A stretch of DNA of 64,000 nucleotides from assembly GCA_029261535.1 (NCBI GenBank), contig JAJDBF010000078.1, positions 37,148 through 101,147 of the forward strand, read 5' to 3'. Origin of the DNA: Nitrospinaceae bacterium. GTDB taxonomy: Bacteria; Nitrospinota; Nitrospinia; Nitrospinales; Nitrospinaceae. Below, piece by piece: positions 39,101 through 46,404 of the stretch (the stretch's first letter is position 1; every line of letters starts with the position of its first letter). Under the pieces are notes generated by a model, which had not been told where the DNA came from, ran no database searches, and was given only the letters and a program-made list of their open reading frames with translations. The position numbers were made by a program, and so were the translations under genes.

Positions 39101-40999
39101 GAACAATTGCTTAAGGACAATGAAACGCTATTGCATTCTATCGTTGACCACTCCGCCGATGGATTCATCACCATTGATGAGAGCGGCATCATTCAGTCCT
39201 TCAATTCGGGAGCAGAAAAAGTATTCGGGTATACCACTGAGGAAACCGTCGGGCAGAACATCAACCTGTTGATGCCGGAACCCTATCGCAGTGAACACGG
39301 AAACTACATCAGCAATTATCTGGTCACGGGGACCGCCAAAGTCGTAGGCAAACCGCCAAGGGAATTCATGGCGCAGAAAAAAGACGGCACCGTGTTTCCT
39401 GTAGAGGTCGCTGTCCGGGAGATGTTTCAGGACTACCGCCGATTATTTGTCGGTATCGTTCACGACATCACACGACGCAAGGCTGTTGAGCAGGCGTTGA
39501 AAGAAAGCGAAGAAAAATTCCGGAAAATCCTGTCGGTCGAGAATGATGCTATCCTTATCATCAACACGTCAACCAAACGCCTGCTGGAAGCCAATGATGC
39601 TGCAGTAAAATTATTCGGGTTCGACCGTGATGAGATTCTGCGGTTAAAGCTGAGCGATGTCTCGACCGAGCCCGATAAGAAAGCAACCGCAGGCAATGGC
39701 GGCGGACTCAATCGCGTCACTCACTCCCCCATGCAATACCACAAGAAAAAAGATGGGACTGTGTTCCCGGCGGAAGTTTCCTCCAGCACGTTTATGGCGC
39801 ACAACCAGAAATTAAACCTTCGCATCATCCGCGATATTTCGGTGCGTGTGCGGATGGAAGAGAACCTGCGTGAAGGTGAAGAGCACCTGCAACATATCCT
39901 CAACAACACACCTGCCGCTATTTACTTAAAAGACGGCGAAGGTAAATACCGCACGGTCAACAAACAATTTGCAGAGCTGTTCCGTGTTTCCCAAAGTGAC
40001 GTGCGGGGAAAAACAGATCACGATATTTTTCCGCAGGATCTCGCCGAGGAGTTTCAGAAAGCCGACCAGAAAGTTCTGGAATCGGGCACCACTTTTGAGA
40101 GCAAGGACACCATCCTGTACAGCGACGGGGCTCATATTTTTGATACAATTAAATTCCCCCTGCGTAATTCTTCCGGTGTGCTTTACGGCATTGTCGGTAT
40201 TCTCTCGGACATCACTCAGAGGACCCGGCTTGAAAAAGAATTACTGGATGTTCGTAATCACCTTGAAGACATGGTGGTCAAGAGGACAGAAGAGCTCCAC
40301 ACTTTTCAGGACAAACGCGTTCGGTCGGAAAAACTCAAGGCCACCGCCCAACTCGCCGGTGTTGTCGCCCAGCAAATCAACAACCCGATTCATGGCATCC
40401 GCAATATCCTTGAGCAAGTCGGGGAACGTGTGCCGATGGAAGATATCCATAAAGGGCTGGTGGACATTGCTATCAAGGAATGTGGACGCGTTTCGGACCT
40501 GTTATTCAAACTAAAAGATTGCCACACTCCGGAAACAGACGAGCCGGAAGACATGGATCTCAATCAGGTCATCGAGGAAGTGGTCGCGAATAACCAGGAG
40601 AAACTGGGCGATCAGGTCACCTTCGAAAAACATTTCGCGCAAGGCCTTCCAGAAATTGCAGGGTCGACCGCGCAATTACGGCAAGCACTGGGGCATATCC
40701 TGCAAAATGCCGAGGAAGCCTTGCCTGATCATAAAGGACGCATTCTGATCGCCACCGAACGCGATCAAGATCAGATTAAAATACATATTCAGGACTCAGG
40801 TTGTGGCATACCACCGGAAAATCTGGATATCATCTTCGATCCGTTTTTCACCACCAAGTCTGCCTACAAACGATCAGGACTCGGACTCCTGCTCACTCTG
40901 GGTGTAATCAAAAATCACCACGGCGACATCGAAGTAAAAAGTCAGCCCGGCAAAGGCACGACCTTCACCATCATGCTCCCCGTCACTGCTGGGAAATAA
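36200..40999 (+). CDS. Giant multi-PAS/GAF histidine-kinase-like protein with substituted phosphoacceptor
   Basis: 1599 residues. Two membrane helices (about 11-32, 50-68) enclose a tiny loop, then PAS 1 (90-207), GAF (265-430), a long coiled coil (about 457-733), five more PAS domains (734-840, 847-963, 970-1093, 1100-1217, 1223-1343), a dimerisation region (1367-1443) and an ATPase domain (1454-1597; LQNAEEAL N-box, DSGCGIP, FDPFFTTK, SGLGLLLTLG). The dimerisation motif reads LAGVVAQQINNPIHG: Gln1391 occupies the usual His and Gln1392 the following Glu. ATP binding looks intact but normal autophosphorylation is not expected. Likely a cytoplasmic multi-sensor hub. Confidence 0.88.
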   Translation: MGEKKDQVLNQIGITVCIALVLLVAWVFFLENLVMDLMNLDPANPSQASRWVFSLATLGILGCALIYPCRKLFSTRSLLKDTEQALQEERMFNRIVNNVDASIVIVTDGSGKITELNQKAGQVLGYRGKDILGKDWAQVLMPESFRNQARKLLQGILNDRNKSVETFKSPVICKNKTELTIDWQAGPLHREQGATQGIILSGIDITAQFQLKGELDSVINRYEPQIKQLSTHLSDSKRKLEEEVHKNREARVKFQFWVDFDDKLLSLDDPLKNNRDEVDERVNNILFRLGKITHSDSGYVFLFVDQNMQMINSHIWSKADPDLTASPDDWIDLDIFPWFKTKIGHQEIVHAKNLDDLPGDASNEKEVFQSQGVKSFINVPMVWKNQSIGYIGFETTGQEKSWSADEISMIRIFSKTLAPILFDRLAPAPEITPSESTPALPSSSVGSLLEDALLEIEEEKTSPEEGNESQEALQAVKAEYEQEVRVLKEQMQSQKEQWQNLNSELDSTRSSLEVELDKRKISEEELEDTRARVQQELMNMNTELEQARFQLEEHTDEKTRLTEEKTQLTQELESLRTSHEKEIAEFEEKSEASISHTEEELTELQIKLDEELKATEENVQLKEDEISRKSGEIESLQERLGLEADKRQEIESELDALNQKLSRQGQENNALSMAHGMLQSELDDLKKVQQDFDSTLHEMEEKEKGFEDQQKELENDLLLQKQLVDTLESQVKHFGYLDLPVLTINEQGTISEWNKAAENALGPADYEAVGQGFIYLLNESEEEFDMESRVLSPLAEEGTLDITLSVQMRDGESQSTALHFTALYNSEGAFDGGIAYITPPRSGSRNEPQTADSLFEYSDLLVFRLSPGFETLDINPAATRLFGLERKDVFEKDFFNLILNEEQATEFREDVLDVYQSKTNSDFECLVKIQNNDERTLIFNLIKQENEAGDLHGILAIGQDLTDLRLSEQLLKDNETLLHSIVDHSADGFITIDESGIIQSFNSGAEKVFGYTTEETVGQNINLLMPEPYRSEHGNYISNYLVTGTAKVVGKPPREFMAQKKDGTVFPVEVAVREMFQDYRRLFVGIVHDITRRKAVEQALKESEEKFRKILSVENDAILIINTSTKRLLEANDAAVKLFGFDRDEILRLKLSDVSTEPDKKATAGNGGGLNRVTHSPMQYHKKKDGTVFPAEVSSSTFMAHNQKLNLRIIRDISVRVRMEENLREGEEHLQHILNNTPAAIYLKDGEGKYRTVNKQFAELFRVSQSDVRGKTDHDIFPQDLAEEFQKADQKVLESGTTFESKDTILYSDGAHIFDTIKFPLRNSSGVLYGIVGILSDITQRTRLEKELLDVRNHLEDMVVKRTEELHTFQDKRVRSEKLKATAQLAGVVAQQINNPIHGIRNILEQVGERVPMEDIHKGLVDIAIKECGRVSDLLFKLKDCHTPETDEPEDMDLNQVIEEVVANNQEKLGDQVTFEKHFAQGLPEIAGSTAQLRQALGHILQNAEEALPDHKGRILIATERDQDQIKIHIQDSGCGIPPENLDIIFDPFFTTKSAYKRSGLGLLLTLGVIKNHHGDIEVKSQPGKGTTFTIMLPVTAGK

Positions 41000-41027
41000 C
41001 GACAGAAGTTCTTAATTATAAAATAAA

Positions 41028-41504
41028 TTACCTGCCCTCATTTTCAGCTAATTTCTTTATTATTTCTTTCTCTTTTTTGAAATTCTTTTCAAACCTTATG
41101 CCCCCACAAGCCGCGACAGAAATCAGGTCATATGGTTTGTCATCTCCGGCAAGATCACTGAAAAAAATATAAGTTGTGCCCTCCGAGAGAGGTGAGCCAA
41201 GGCAGTAGCAGGCATCTTCTGAATAAATTACGGGCAGTTCCTTAAGTTTTCCTTTCCAAATTTCCTTTATTTTAACTGTTGCCGTTTTGGGCCCACACCC
41301 CTTATTGTCCTCAGAATAATTCCAGCATACTTCAGGGTCTATTCCCTGACCGTTTTCTCTAATTCGATTCCTTTTAACCACAACCGCTTCAAAAACAAAG
41401 TCGGAGTTTTTGTAAAGTTTTTCAGTAGAGGTCAGTCTGCATTTCATTGCCGAAGCATCCGCAACGCTCAAAATAAAAATAATCGCAACAAGGTAATTTT
41501 TCAT
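41028..41504 (-). CDS. Secreted Cys-rich protein with TIMP/NTR-like features
   Basis: 158 residues. Signal peptide 1-18 (ends ASA), then mature start MKCRLTSTEKLYKNSDFVF. Seven Cys in the mature part (e.g. EVCWNYSEDNKGC, DACYCLGSPLSEGTTYIFF, AACGG) and the pattern of a strand V-K-I-K-E-I-W-K-G followed by a CxC resemble the netrin/TIMP OB-like fold seen in bacterial secreted proteins. The tail is Lys/Glu-rich. Function unknown; the fold assignment is tentative. Confidence 0.6.
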   Translation of the reverse strand: MKNYLVAIIFILSVADASAMKCRLTSTEKLYKNSDFVFEAVVVKRNRIRENGQGIDPEVCWNYSEDNKGCGPKTATVKIKEIWKGKLKELPVIYSEDACYCLGSPLSEGTTYIFFSDLAGDDKPYDLISVAACGGIRFEKNFKKEKEIIKKLAENEGR

Positions 41505-41568
41505 TAACTACTCTCAAGTTGAGGCAATAGATTTTCCCGAAAATGCTCTCTAGTATTTAAACACGAAA

Positions 41569-41598
41569 AAACCCCCGTGCCCAAAGGGCCGGGGGTTT
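41569..41598. terminator. Bidirectional rho-independent terminator
   Basis: AAACCCCC/GGGGGTTT stem extended by a GCCC/GGGC inner stem, flanked by A-run on the left and TTTTT shortly to the right. It lies just beyond the mlaA stop and would terminate mlaA on the minus strand. Confidence 0.8.
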
Positions 41599-41618
41599 AG
41601 TTTTTCACGTCCACTTAA

Positions 41619-42515
41619 CTACTCTTTGATTTGCTTCTCGCGCATCTGCAAGTAAAAGTGGCGTTGCGACTCATACGGATCAATCGCATTTTTATTGAGC
41701 TCGTCGATATCGTCTACGTAGTAGGAGGTTTCGTTCACCCTCTCGGTGGTATTGACTACGGCGTTGACGGCAAACCCAGCCCCTGTGTAGGTCAACGGAT
41801 TGAGCAAGGTGTCCACAACTTTTCCAACCGCACCACGCGTGGTCGTCGGTCCGAGAACTGGCAGGACCAGATAGTCGCCGGATTCCACCCCTGAAACTGC
41901 CAGGGCCTGACCGAAATCCTCGTGAACATTTTTGATATCGTATTCCTCTTCAGCCACGTCAATCATGCCACCCATTCCAACCGTGGTATTGATCAGGAAG
42001 CGACTGACCACCCGCCCGGATTTATCGCCATCGCCTTGAATGGCACTACTGACCAATTTGGCCGGGGCTTTGAGATTGTCGAACACATTGGTGATCGCTT
42101 TCCGGCCTTCATCCGGCATAACGTCGCGGTATCCCCTGGCGAGAGGCCCAAAAAAATACTGATAGATGGTGTCGTTGACATCGTGCATGGCACGATTAAA
42201 ACCCTCCGCAGAATCTTCGTCCTTTTCGGCCTTGTCTTCCTCTTCGGAAGCAAAAGGATCGTCTTCAAACTCATCATCCACCTCAGGCTTGGGCGGATCC
42301 GGCATTCGCTTTTCCATTTGAATACCGGGCGGATCTTCCTTGGGTCCGGTCTCTTTCTTCAAATGGATATCAATATCTTTTGCCAGCAGGTTATCACCTG
42401 CCAATGTACGTTCAGCAGGATCCTGAAAAGACCCATCTGAAGTCATGCTCAATACTGGCGTTGCCAGTAATCCAAAAATCAGAACAGCGCTCACTGAAAA
42501 TGTTTTGAGCCCCAT
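41619..42515 (-). CDS. mlaA: MlaA/VacJ-family outer-membrane lipid-asymmetry protein
   Basis: 298 residues; retrograde phospholipid transport component that removes misplaced phospholipids from the outer leaflet. Family block begins near residue 108 (GFNRAMHDVNDTIYQYFFGPLARGYRD), then RFLINTTVGMGGMIDVA, EDFGQALAVSGVESGDYLVLPVLGPTTTRGAVG. ATG 42515 has GGAGGG upstream. Odd points: the signal peptide lacks a lipobox Cys, so it seems not lipidated, and residues 22-105 are a long acidic, Pro-rich insert. A small coiled-coil gene precedes it. Confidence 0.9.
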   Translation of the reverse strand: MGLKTFSVSAVLIFGLLATPVLSMTSDGSFQDPAERTLAGDNLLAKDIDIHLKKETGPKEDPPGIQMEKRMPDPPKPEVDDEFEDDPFASEEEDKAEKDEDSAEGFNRAMHDVNDTIYQYFFGPLARGYRDVMPDEGRKAITNVFDNLKAPAKLVSSAIQGDGDKSGRVVSRFLINTTVGMGGMIDVAEEEYDIKNVHEDFGQALAVSGVESGDYLVLPVLGPTTTRGAVGKVVDTLLNPLTYTGAGFAVNAVVNTTERVNETSYYVDDIDELNKNAIDPYESQRHFYLQMREKQIKE

Positions 42516-42567
42516 GGTTATTACCCTCCATCGAGACAAATTTTCACATAGTCTACACGGGGCTCCA

Positions 42568-42744
42568 TTAATTTACACGGAAATTTTTTGAGTTCCCCCC
42601 TGCTGTTTCAATATCTTCCTCACGCTCCTGCCGTAGCCTGCGGATTTCTATCTGCTGTTTCTGAATTTTTTTGGCCATTTCATTACAGGTATCGTTTAAC
42701 AATTTTAAAACGACATTCTCGTCCAGCTCCTGATTGTTTTCCAT
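42568..42744 (-). CDS. Small coiled-coil protein upstream of mlaA (58 aa)
   Basis: Opens with ATG at 42744, preceded by AGGAGA 4-9 bases upstream (a near-ideal site), and stops TAA at 42568-42570. The 58-residue product is Gln/Glu/Lys/Arg-rich with a continuous heptad-like helix (VLKLLNDTCNEMAKKI, QQIEIRRLRQER) and no signal peptide. It ends 52 bases before mlaA on the same strand, so the two may be co-transcribed. Unrecognised; short enough to be missed by routine calling. Confidence 0.6.
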   Translation of the reverse strand: MENNQELDENVVLKLLNDTCNEMAKKIQKQQIEIRRLRQEREEDIETAGGNSKNFRVN

Positions 42745-42886
42745 GAGCTCTCCTTTTATAGGCTAAGAATAGGCTAAAAAGCAGGTCTGATCCCTGCCAT
42801 TCCCCTTAACCTTTATTTAGTATTAATCCCTTAAGTCCTGTGATATATTTAATATTGAATCGATAATCTAAAATATACTTAAATAA

Positions 42887-43579
42887 ATGTCAACACTAAA
42901 CTACAATTCCAGCAAAAAGATTAACTTAAGACTAGTATTGTCCCGAAAAAACAGTGGGCTTACCCAAAAGCAACTATCCAGGCTGGTTGGGGTTTCAGAA
43001 CCTACCATGAACCATTATGAAACGGGCAAGCGCGTCCCACCGGTCGAGACCCTGCTCAATCTAGCCAAAATTCTTGATTGCGATGCCGGTTGGTTGCTCA
43101 CCGGGCAGGAGGCGACAGTTCAAAAATCCCCGCCATCTTCCGAAGTCAGAGAGGATGCGGGAGGCTTTGTCTTCGTCCCCCAATACGAATTAGCTCTCCT
43201 GGAAAATGGGACATCCATCAAGTCCGATCAGGTGGTGGACCATCTGGCTTTTAAACGGGACTGGATTGTGCAAGAACTTCGCTCCGCACCCGACCAATTA
43301 CTGCTGATCCGGTGTACGGGAGATGCTATGGAGCCCACGGTTAAGGCAGACGATCTGTTGCTGATCGACCGATCACCAGAAAAAAGGCGCGAGGACGGTG
43401 TTTATCTGATCCATATCGATGGCGGACTTTATGTGCGCCGGGTGGAGCGGCGGATTGAGGGCGGCCTGATTATAAGAGGAGACAAACCGGGGGCGGCTCC
43501 CGAAATAAAAATTTCCAGGGAAAACGAATCCCAGCTCGACCTCATCGGACGGGTGGTCTGGGTCGGGCGACGGCTTTGA
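42887..43579 (+). CDS. XRE-type HTH repressor with inactive S24 (LexA/CI-like) domain
   Basis: 230 residues. N-terminal helix-turn-helix at about 15-70 (RKNSGLTQKQLSRLVGVSEPTMNHYETGK). The C-terminal S24 fold at about 130-228 has CTGDAMEPTVKADDLLLID in place of G-D-S-M-E-P. The catalytic Ser is Ala147, and the position 37 residues later, where LexA has its Lys, is Arg184 (LYVRRV). Both dyad residues are gone, so self-cleavage is not expected; the domain probably serves dimerisation or ligand sensing. An AT-rich promoter region precedes it; no prophage genes are adjacent. Confidence 0.88.
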   Translation: MSTLNYNSSKKINLRLVLSRKNSGLTQKQLSRLVGVSEPTMNHYETGKRVPPVETLLNLAKILDCDAGWLLTGQEATVQKSPPSSEVREDAGGFVFVPQYELALLENGTSIKSDQVVDHLAFKRDWIVQELRSAPDQLLLIRCTGDAMEPTVKADDLLLIDRSPEKRREDGVYLIHIDGGLYVRRVERRIEGGLIIRGDKPGAAPEIKISRENESQLDLIGRVVWVGRRL

Positions 43580-43603
43580 GCTTTACTGACCTCCAGAACT
43601 ACC

Positions 43604-43810
43604 CTAATTGGGGCAGATGTCGGCGATTTTCAGGCTGGGAATATTGAACTCCTGACGCGTTTTCCGGGAAACGGGGGGCGTTTTGCTTTTCTTGACCCCA
43701 TCGCGGATTTTAAGCGACTGGGTCAGGTCAAACGGAGTCGTTGGCAGAAACCGCCCTTCGATGAGAAGGCTGTTGAGCGCATCAGAATTTTGATCTGTAA
43801 TTTCATCCAT
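43604..43810 (-). CDS. Possible small hypothetical protein
   Basis: 68 residues from ATG 43810 (a TTG lies immediately upstream in frame). The composition is ordinary and soluble (FLPTTPFDLTQSLKIRDGVKKSK, and a C-terminal ICPN). The ribosome site is weak. It fills the gap between convergent genes. It could be a real small protein or a chance frame. Confidence 0.4.
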   Translation of the reverse strand: MDEITDQNSDALNSLLIEGRFLPTTPFDLTQSLKIRDGVKKSKTPPVSRKTRQEFNIPSLKIADICPN

Positions 43811-43864
43811 CAATATTTAAGATTCCGGTCGAGCAAAAAGGTTTTCAAATTTTGTGAAATTATT

Positions 43865-44776
43865 TCATGCTTCCCGCTGGTCGGCATCCTCGCTGAAACG
43901 AAACTTTCCGGTGGCTTCCACCACCCGACTCAGGGCCTGCGTCCCGCAATGTCCATGCCCCATGTCAGATGCGGCCTGAAACAATCGCTCCACCATAGGG
44001 ACACCCAACAGAGGCAGGTTGAGCCCGACAGCCTCCTTCTGCACAATTGCCAAATCCTTGCGGATGAGGTCAATCATGAAGCCAGGTTGCATGTCGCCAT
44101 CAGCAATCTGCCGACCCAGGTTTTCCAGTGCCCAGGAACCTGCCGCGCCAGCACCCGTCACCGTCAACATTTTATCGAGGGACAGACCGCCTTTTCGCGC
44201 CAGCGCCATCGCCTCGCAAACTCCCAGCAAATTAAGCGCGCCCATGATCTGGTTGCAGGCCTTGCACAATTGCCCGGTGCCACTCGCGCCAACGTATGTG
44301 ATGCACTTGCCGACCGCCTCAAAAACATGACGGCAGTGCTCAAACACACCAGCATCCCCGCCCACCATGATCGACAAGGTTCCATCACGCGCGCCGATAT
44401 CGCCACCGGTCACCGGGGCATCCAGAAATTCGATGCCGGATTTCGCCAATCGTTCGGCAAACTCGCGTGTCGCTTCCGGACTGATGGTTGAATGATCCAC
44501 AACCACCAAAAGCGACGATCCTTGCCGCGCACTCACCCCATCAGGGCCAAACAGCACCGCCTCGACATCCGGCGTATCGGTAACATTGATACAAACCAGC
44601 TCCACCTGAGCCGCCAACAGTGCCGGCGACTCCGCCCACACCGCGCCCTCATCGAGTAACCTTTTGGCCTTGGACGTTGTCCTGTTCCACACGACAAGCT
44701 CGAACCCCCCGCGAAGCAGGTTGCGCGCCATGGCCTCGCCCATTCTGCCAAGACCAATGTATCCGATCTTCTTCAT
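43865..44776 (-). CDS. NAD(P)-dependent beta-hydroxyacid dehydrogenase (3-hydroxyisobutyrate dehydrogenase family)
   Basis: 303 residues. The Rossmann motif GYIGLGRMGEAMARNLL starts at residue 5, the substrate signature FLDAPVTGGDIGARDGTLSIMVGG is near 117-140, and the catalytic Lys is in GTGQLCKACNQIM (about 175). C-terminal all-helical domain complete. Reaction could be on 3-hydroxyisobutyrate, tartronate semialdehyde or a glyoxylate/succinic-semialdehyde type substrate; specificity cannot be read here. Monocistronic. Confidence 0.88.
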   Translation of the reverse strand: MKKIGYIGLGRMGEAMARNLLRGGFELVVWNRTTSKAKRLLDEGAVWAESPALLAAQVELVCINVTDTPDVEAVLFGPDGVSARQGSSLLVVVDHSTISPEATREFAERLAKSGIEFLDAPVTGGDIGARDGTLSIMVGGDAGVFEHCRHVFEAVGKCITYVGASGTGQLCKACNQIMGALNLLGVCEAMALARKGGLSLDKMLTVTGAGAAGSWALENLGRQIADGDMQPGFMIDLIRKDLAIVQKEAVGLNLPLLGVPMVERLFQAASDMGHGHCGTQALSRVVEATGKFRFSEDADQREA

Positions 44777-44850
44777 TTAAATGGCCTCCCATTTATTCCT
44801 GTAATTCATTTGTGTTACCTTACCTTATTGAAGGTGCCGGGCGCATGGTT

Positions 44851-45209
44851 ACCAGAAAATATTTAGCGATGCGCTTGTGAAATACTTCTGCTCAACCCAA
44901 AAGTCAGCCGCCCTGCCCCACCGGACCTTGCGGTCAGCTAAATGAAAACACTCTGCCATGCGCTCTTAAATCGTTGCCCCTCGTAAAGGATTAGCCAACC
45001 AGCCCCACCGCAAGGTGGTCAGCCAACGTACAACAGAAAACCTTTAGCGATAAGCTTGAAAAATACCTCTACTCAACCCAGTGGTCAACCACTCTGCCCC
45101 ACCGCAAGGTGGTCCGCTAACATACAACAGAAAATATTTAGTGATGCGCTTGAAAAACACCTCTACTCAACCCAGTGGTCAGCCACTCTGCCCCACCGCA
45201 AGGTGGTTC
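44851..45209 (+). repeat. Tandem repeat, ~94-bp unit, about four copies (one degenerate)
   Basis: Units begin near 44851, 44938 (degenerate), 45029 and 45123; the last two match closely at a 94-base period. Each good unit carries two small hairpins: AGTGGTCA-ACCACT type, and CCACC-GCAA-GGTGG, a five-pair stem capped by a GNRA tetraloop. Other conserved blocks are CAGAAAA-TTTAG-GAT-GCTTGAAAAA and CTCTACTCAACCCA. The last unit ends 10 bases before the SGNH gene. The whole 44777-45218 gap has no gene. Confidence 0.8.
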
Positions 45210-45218
45210 CGGAATTCA

Positions 45219-46397
45219 ATGAAGCTTAAAAAACTGTTGCCAAATTTCTTCCTCGTCCTGTTCAGTCTGCTGGTGGGCTACCTCGGCATTGAATTTTTCC
45301 TGTTCCCGCAATTCCTCGACAAAGTACCCTTGAAACTGCACTTCGCGGTGAAGGAAGACATCCGTATTTTAGTGCAGAGTTCCAAGGATGAGGTGGTGCC
45401 CGAAAAATATCTCGCTCTGTTTGGCGATTCCTATTCGCAAGGCTACGGCGACTGGTTGCTGGATGCCGACCCGAACAGCAATCCACCGTATCACTCGGCC
45501 CATGTCCTGCATGATCTTACGGAACGAGACGTTATCACTTTTGGGAAATCAGGCTCAGGCAGTCTGTCGGGGCTGGTCGGGCATCCCATCAACTGGCTCG
45601 ACTACATCAGGCAGTCGCGCTTGAGTGACCTGCCGGACCCGCAAGAAATCCTCGTCTATTTTTACGAAGGCAACGACCTCAACGACAACCTTGAAGATTT
45701 GAAGAAACGATACATTGAGCGCAATTACGATCCTGCAAAAGTATATGACACGGCTTACTTTCGTGATTTTATCGATAAGGAAGTTATCGGCAACCGTTCG
45801 CAAAAACCGACTGACTGGACGGACCAGTTATTCTTCACCGATTTTTTGAAACGCACGATTGATTCATTGGAAAGCAAGAAAAGTACGTTGATCGCCCCGG
45901 AAAACATTTCACCGAGGCAAGGCAAGGTCAACCGCATCCGTACCGGCGGGCGGGAGGTTTCTATTCCGGATGGCCTGCAATCGCCTGCGCTGGAATTGAC
46001 TGCGGGCGAGATTGAACTGACGGTTGCGATGTTCGAGCAGTCGCTCAAATACATGCGCGAACATTTTCATGGCATCCCGGTAACCGTGGTGTATCTGCCG
46101 TCGGTGCTGTCCTGTTACGAGGTCACGTCACCTTATGTCAGTATTCAGATATACGATCAGGGGCGGGAAACCAATTATCCTTCGTATCAGGTGAGACAGC
46201 GCAGTGATGAAATCGCGATGATGATCCGCGCCATTGCCAAACAGGAGGACGCGCGCTTTATCGATGCCCGCCCTGCCCTGCGCTCCCTCGGTCGTAAACA
46301 AATCTTCCACGGCCCGAAAGACTGGAAACATTATAATAAAAACGGCTACACGATGCTGGCGGAAACTGTAAAGGCGGGGATGGATTCTTTTCAGTAA
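45219..46397 (+). CDS. Membrane-anchored SGNH-fold hydrolase
   Basis: 392 residues. An N-terminal membrane helix (about 9-30) is followed by an extracytoplasmic SGNH domain: nucleophile Ser71 in LFGDSYSQGYGD, GKSGSGSL (oxyanion Gly), YEGNDLND (block III Asn), and the C-terminal dyad Asp368/His371 in PKDWKHYN. Likely an esterase, acetylesterase or polysaccharide O-acyl-modifying enzyme; substrate unknown. ATG 45219 is chosen because upstream frame runs through the tandem repeats. It starts 10 bases after the repeat array. Confidence 0.8.
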   Translation: MKLKKLLPNFFLVLFSLLVGYLGIEFFLFPQFLDKVPLKLHFAVKEDIRILVQSSKDEVVPEKYLALFGDSYSQGYGDWLLDADPNSNPPYHSAHVLHDLTERDVITFGKSGSGSLSGLVGHPINWLDYIRQSRLSDLPDPQEILVYFYEGNDLNDNLEDLKKRYIERNYDPAKVYDTAYFRDFIDKEVIGNRSQKPTDWTDQLFFTDFLKRTIDSLESKKSTLIAPENISPRQGKVNRIRTGGREVSIPDGLQSPALELTAGEIELTVAMFEQSLKYMREHFHGIPVTVVYLPSVLSCYEVTSPYVSIQIYDQGRETNYPSYQVRQRSDEIAMMIRAIAKQEDARFIDARPALRSLGRKQIFHGPKDWKHYNKNGYTMLAETVKAGMDSFQ

Positions 46398-46404
46398 TAT
46401 ATTT

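Noticed and set aside
41922..42440. 172-residue plus-strand frame inside mlaA
   Set aside because: Antisense shadow of a recognised family.
42758..42776. Two nearby AGGCTAA copies upstream of the S24 repressor
   Set aside because: Too short to separate from chance and partly in the leader of the small coiled-coil gene.
43790..44491. 233-residue plus-strand frame opposite the hydroxyacid dehydrogenase
   Set aside because: Antisense shadow; His/Arg/Gln-rich without motifs, while the minus frame has Rossmann and catalytic motifs.
44851..45209. CRISPR array
   Set aside because: Units are contiguous at 94 bases with diverged copies; there are no alternating unique spacers and no cas genes.
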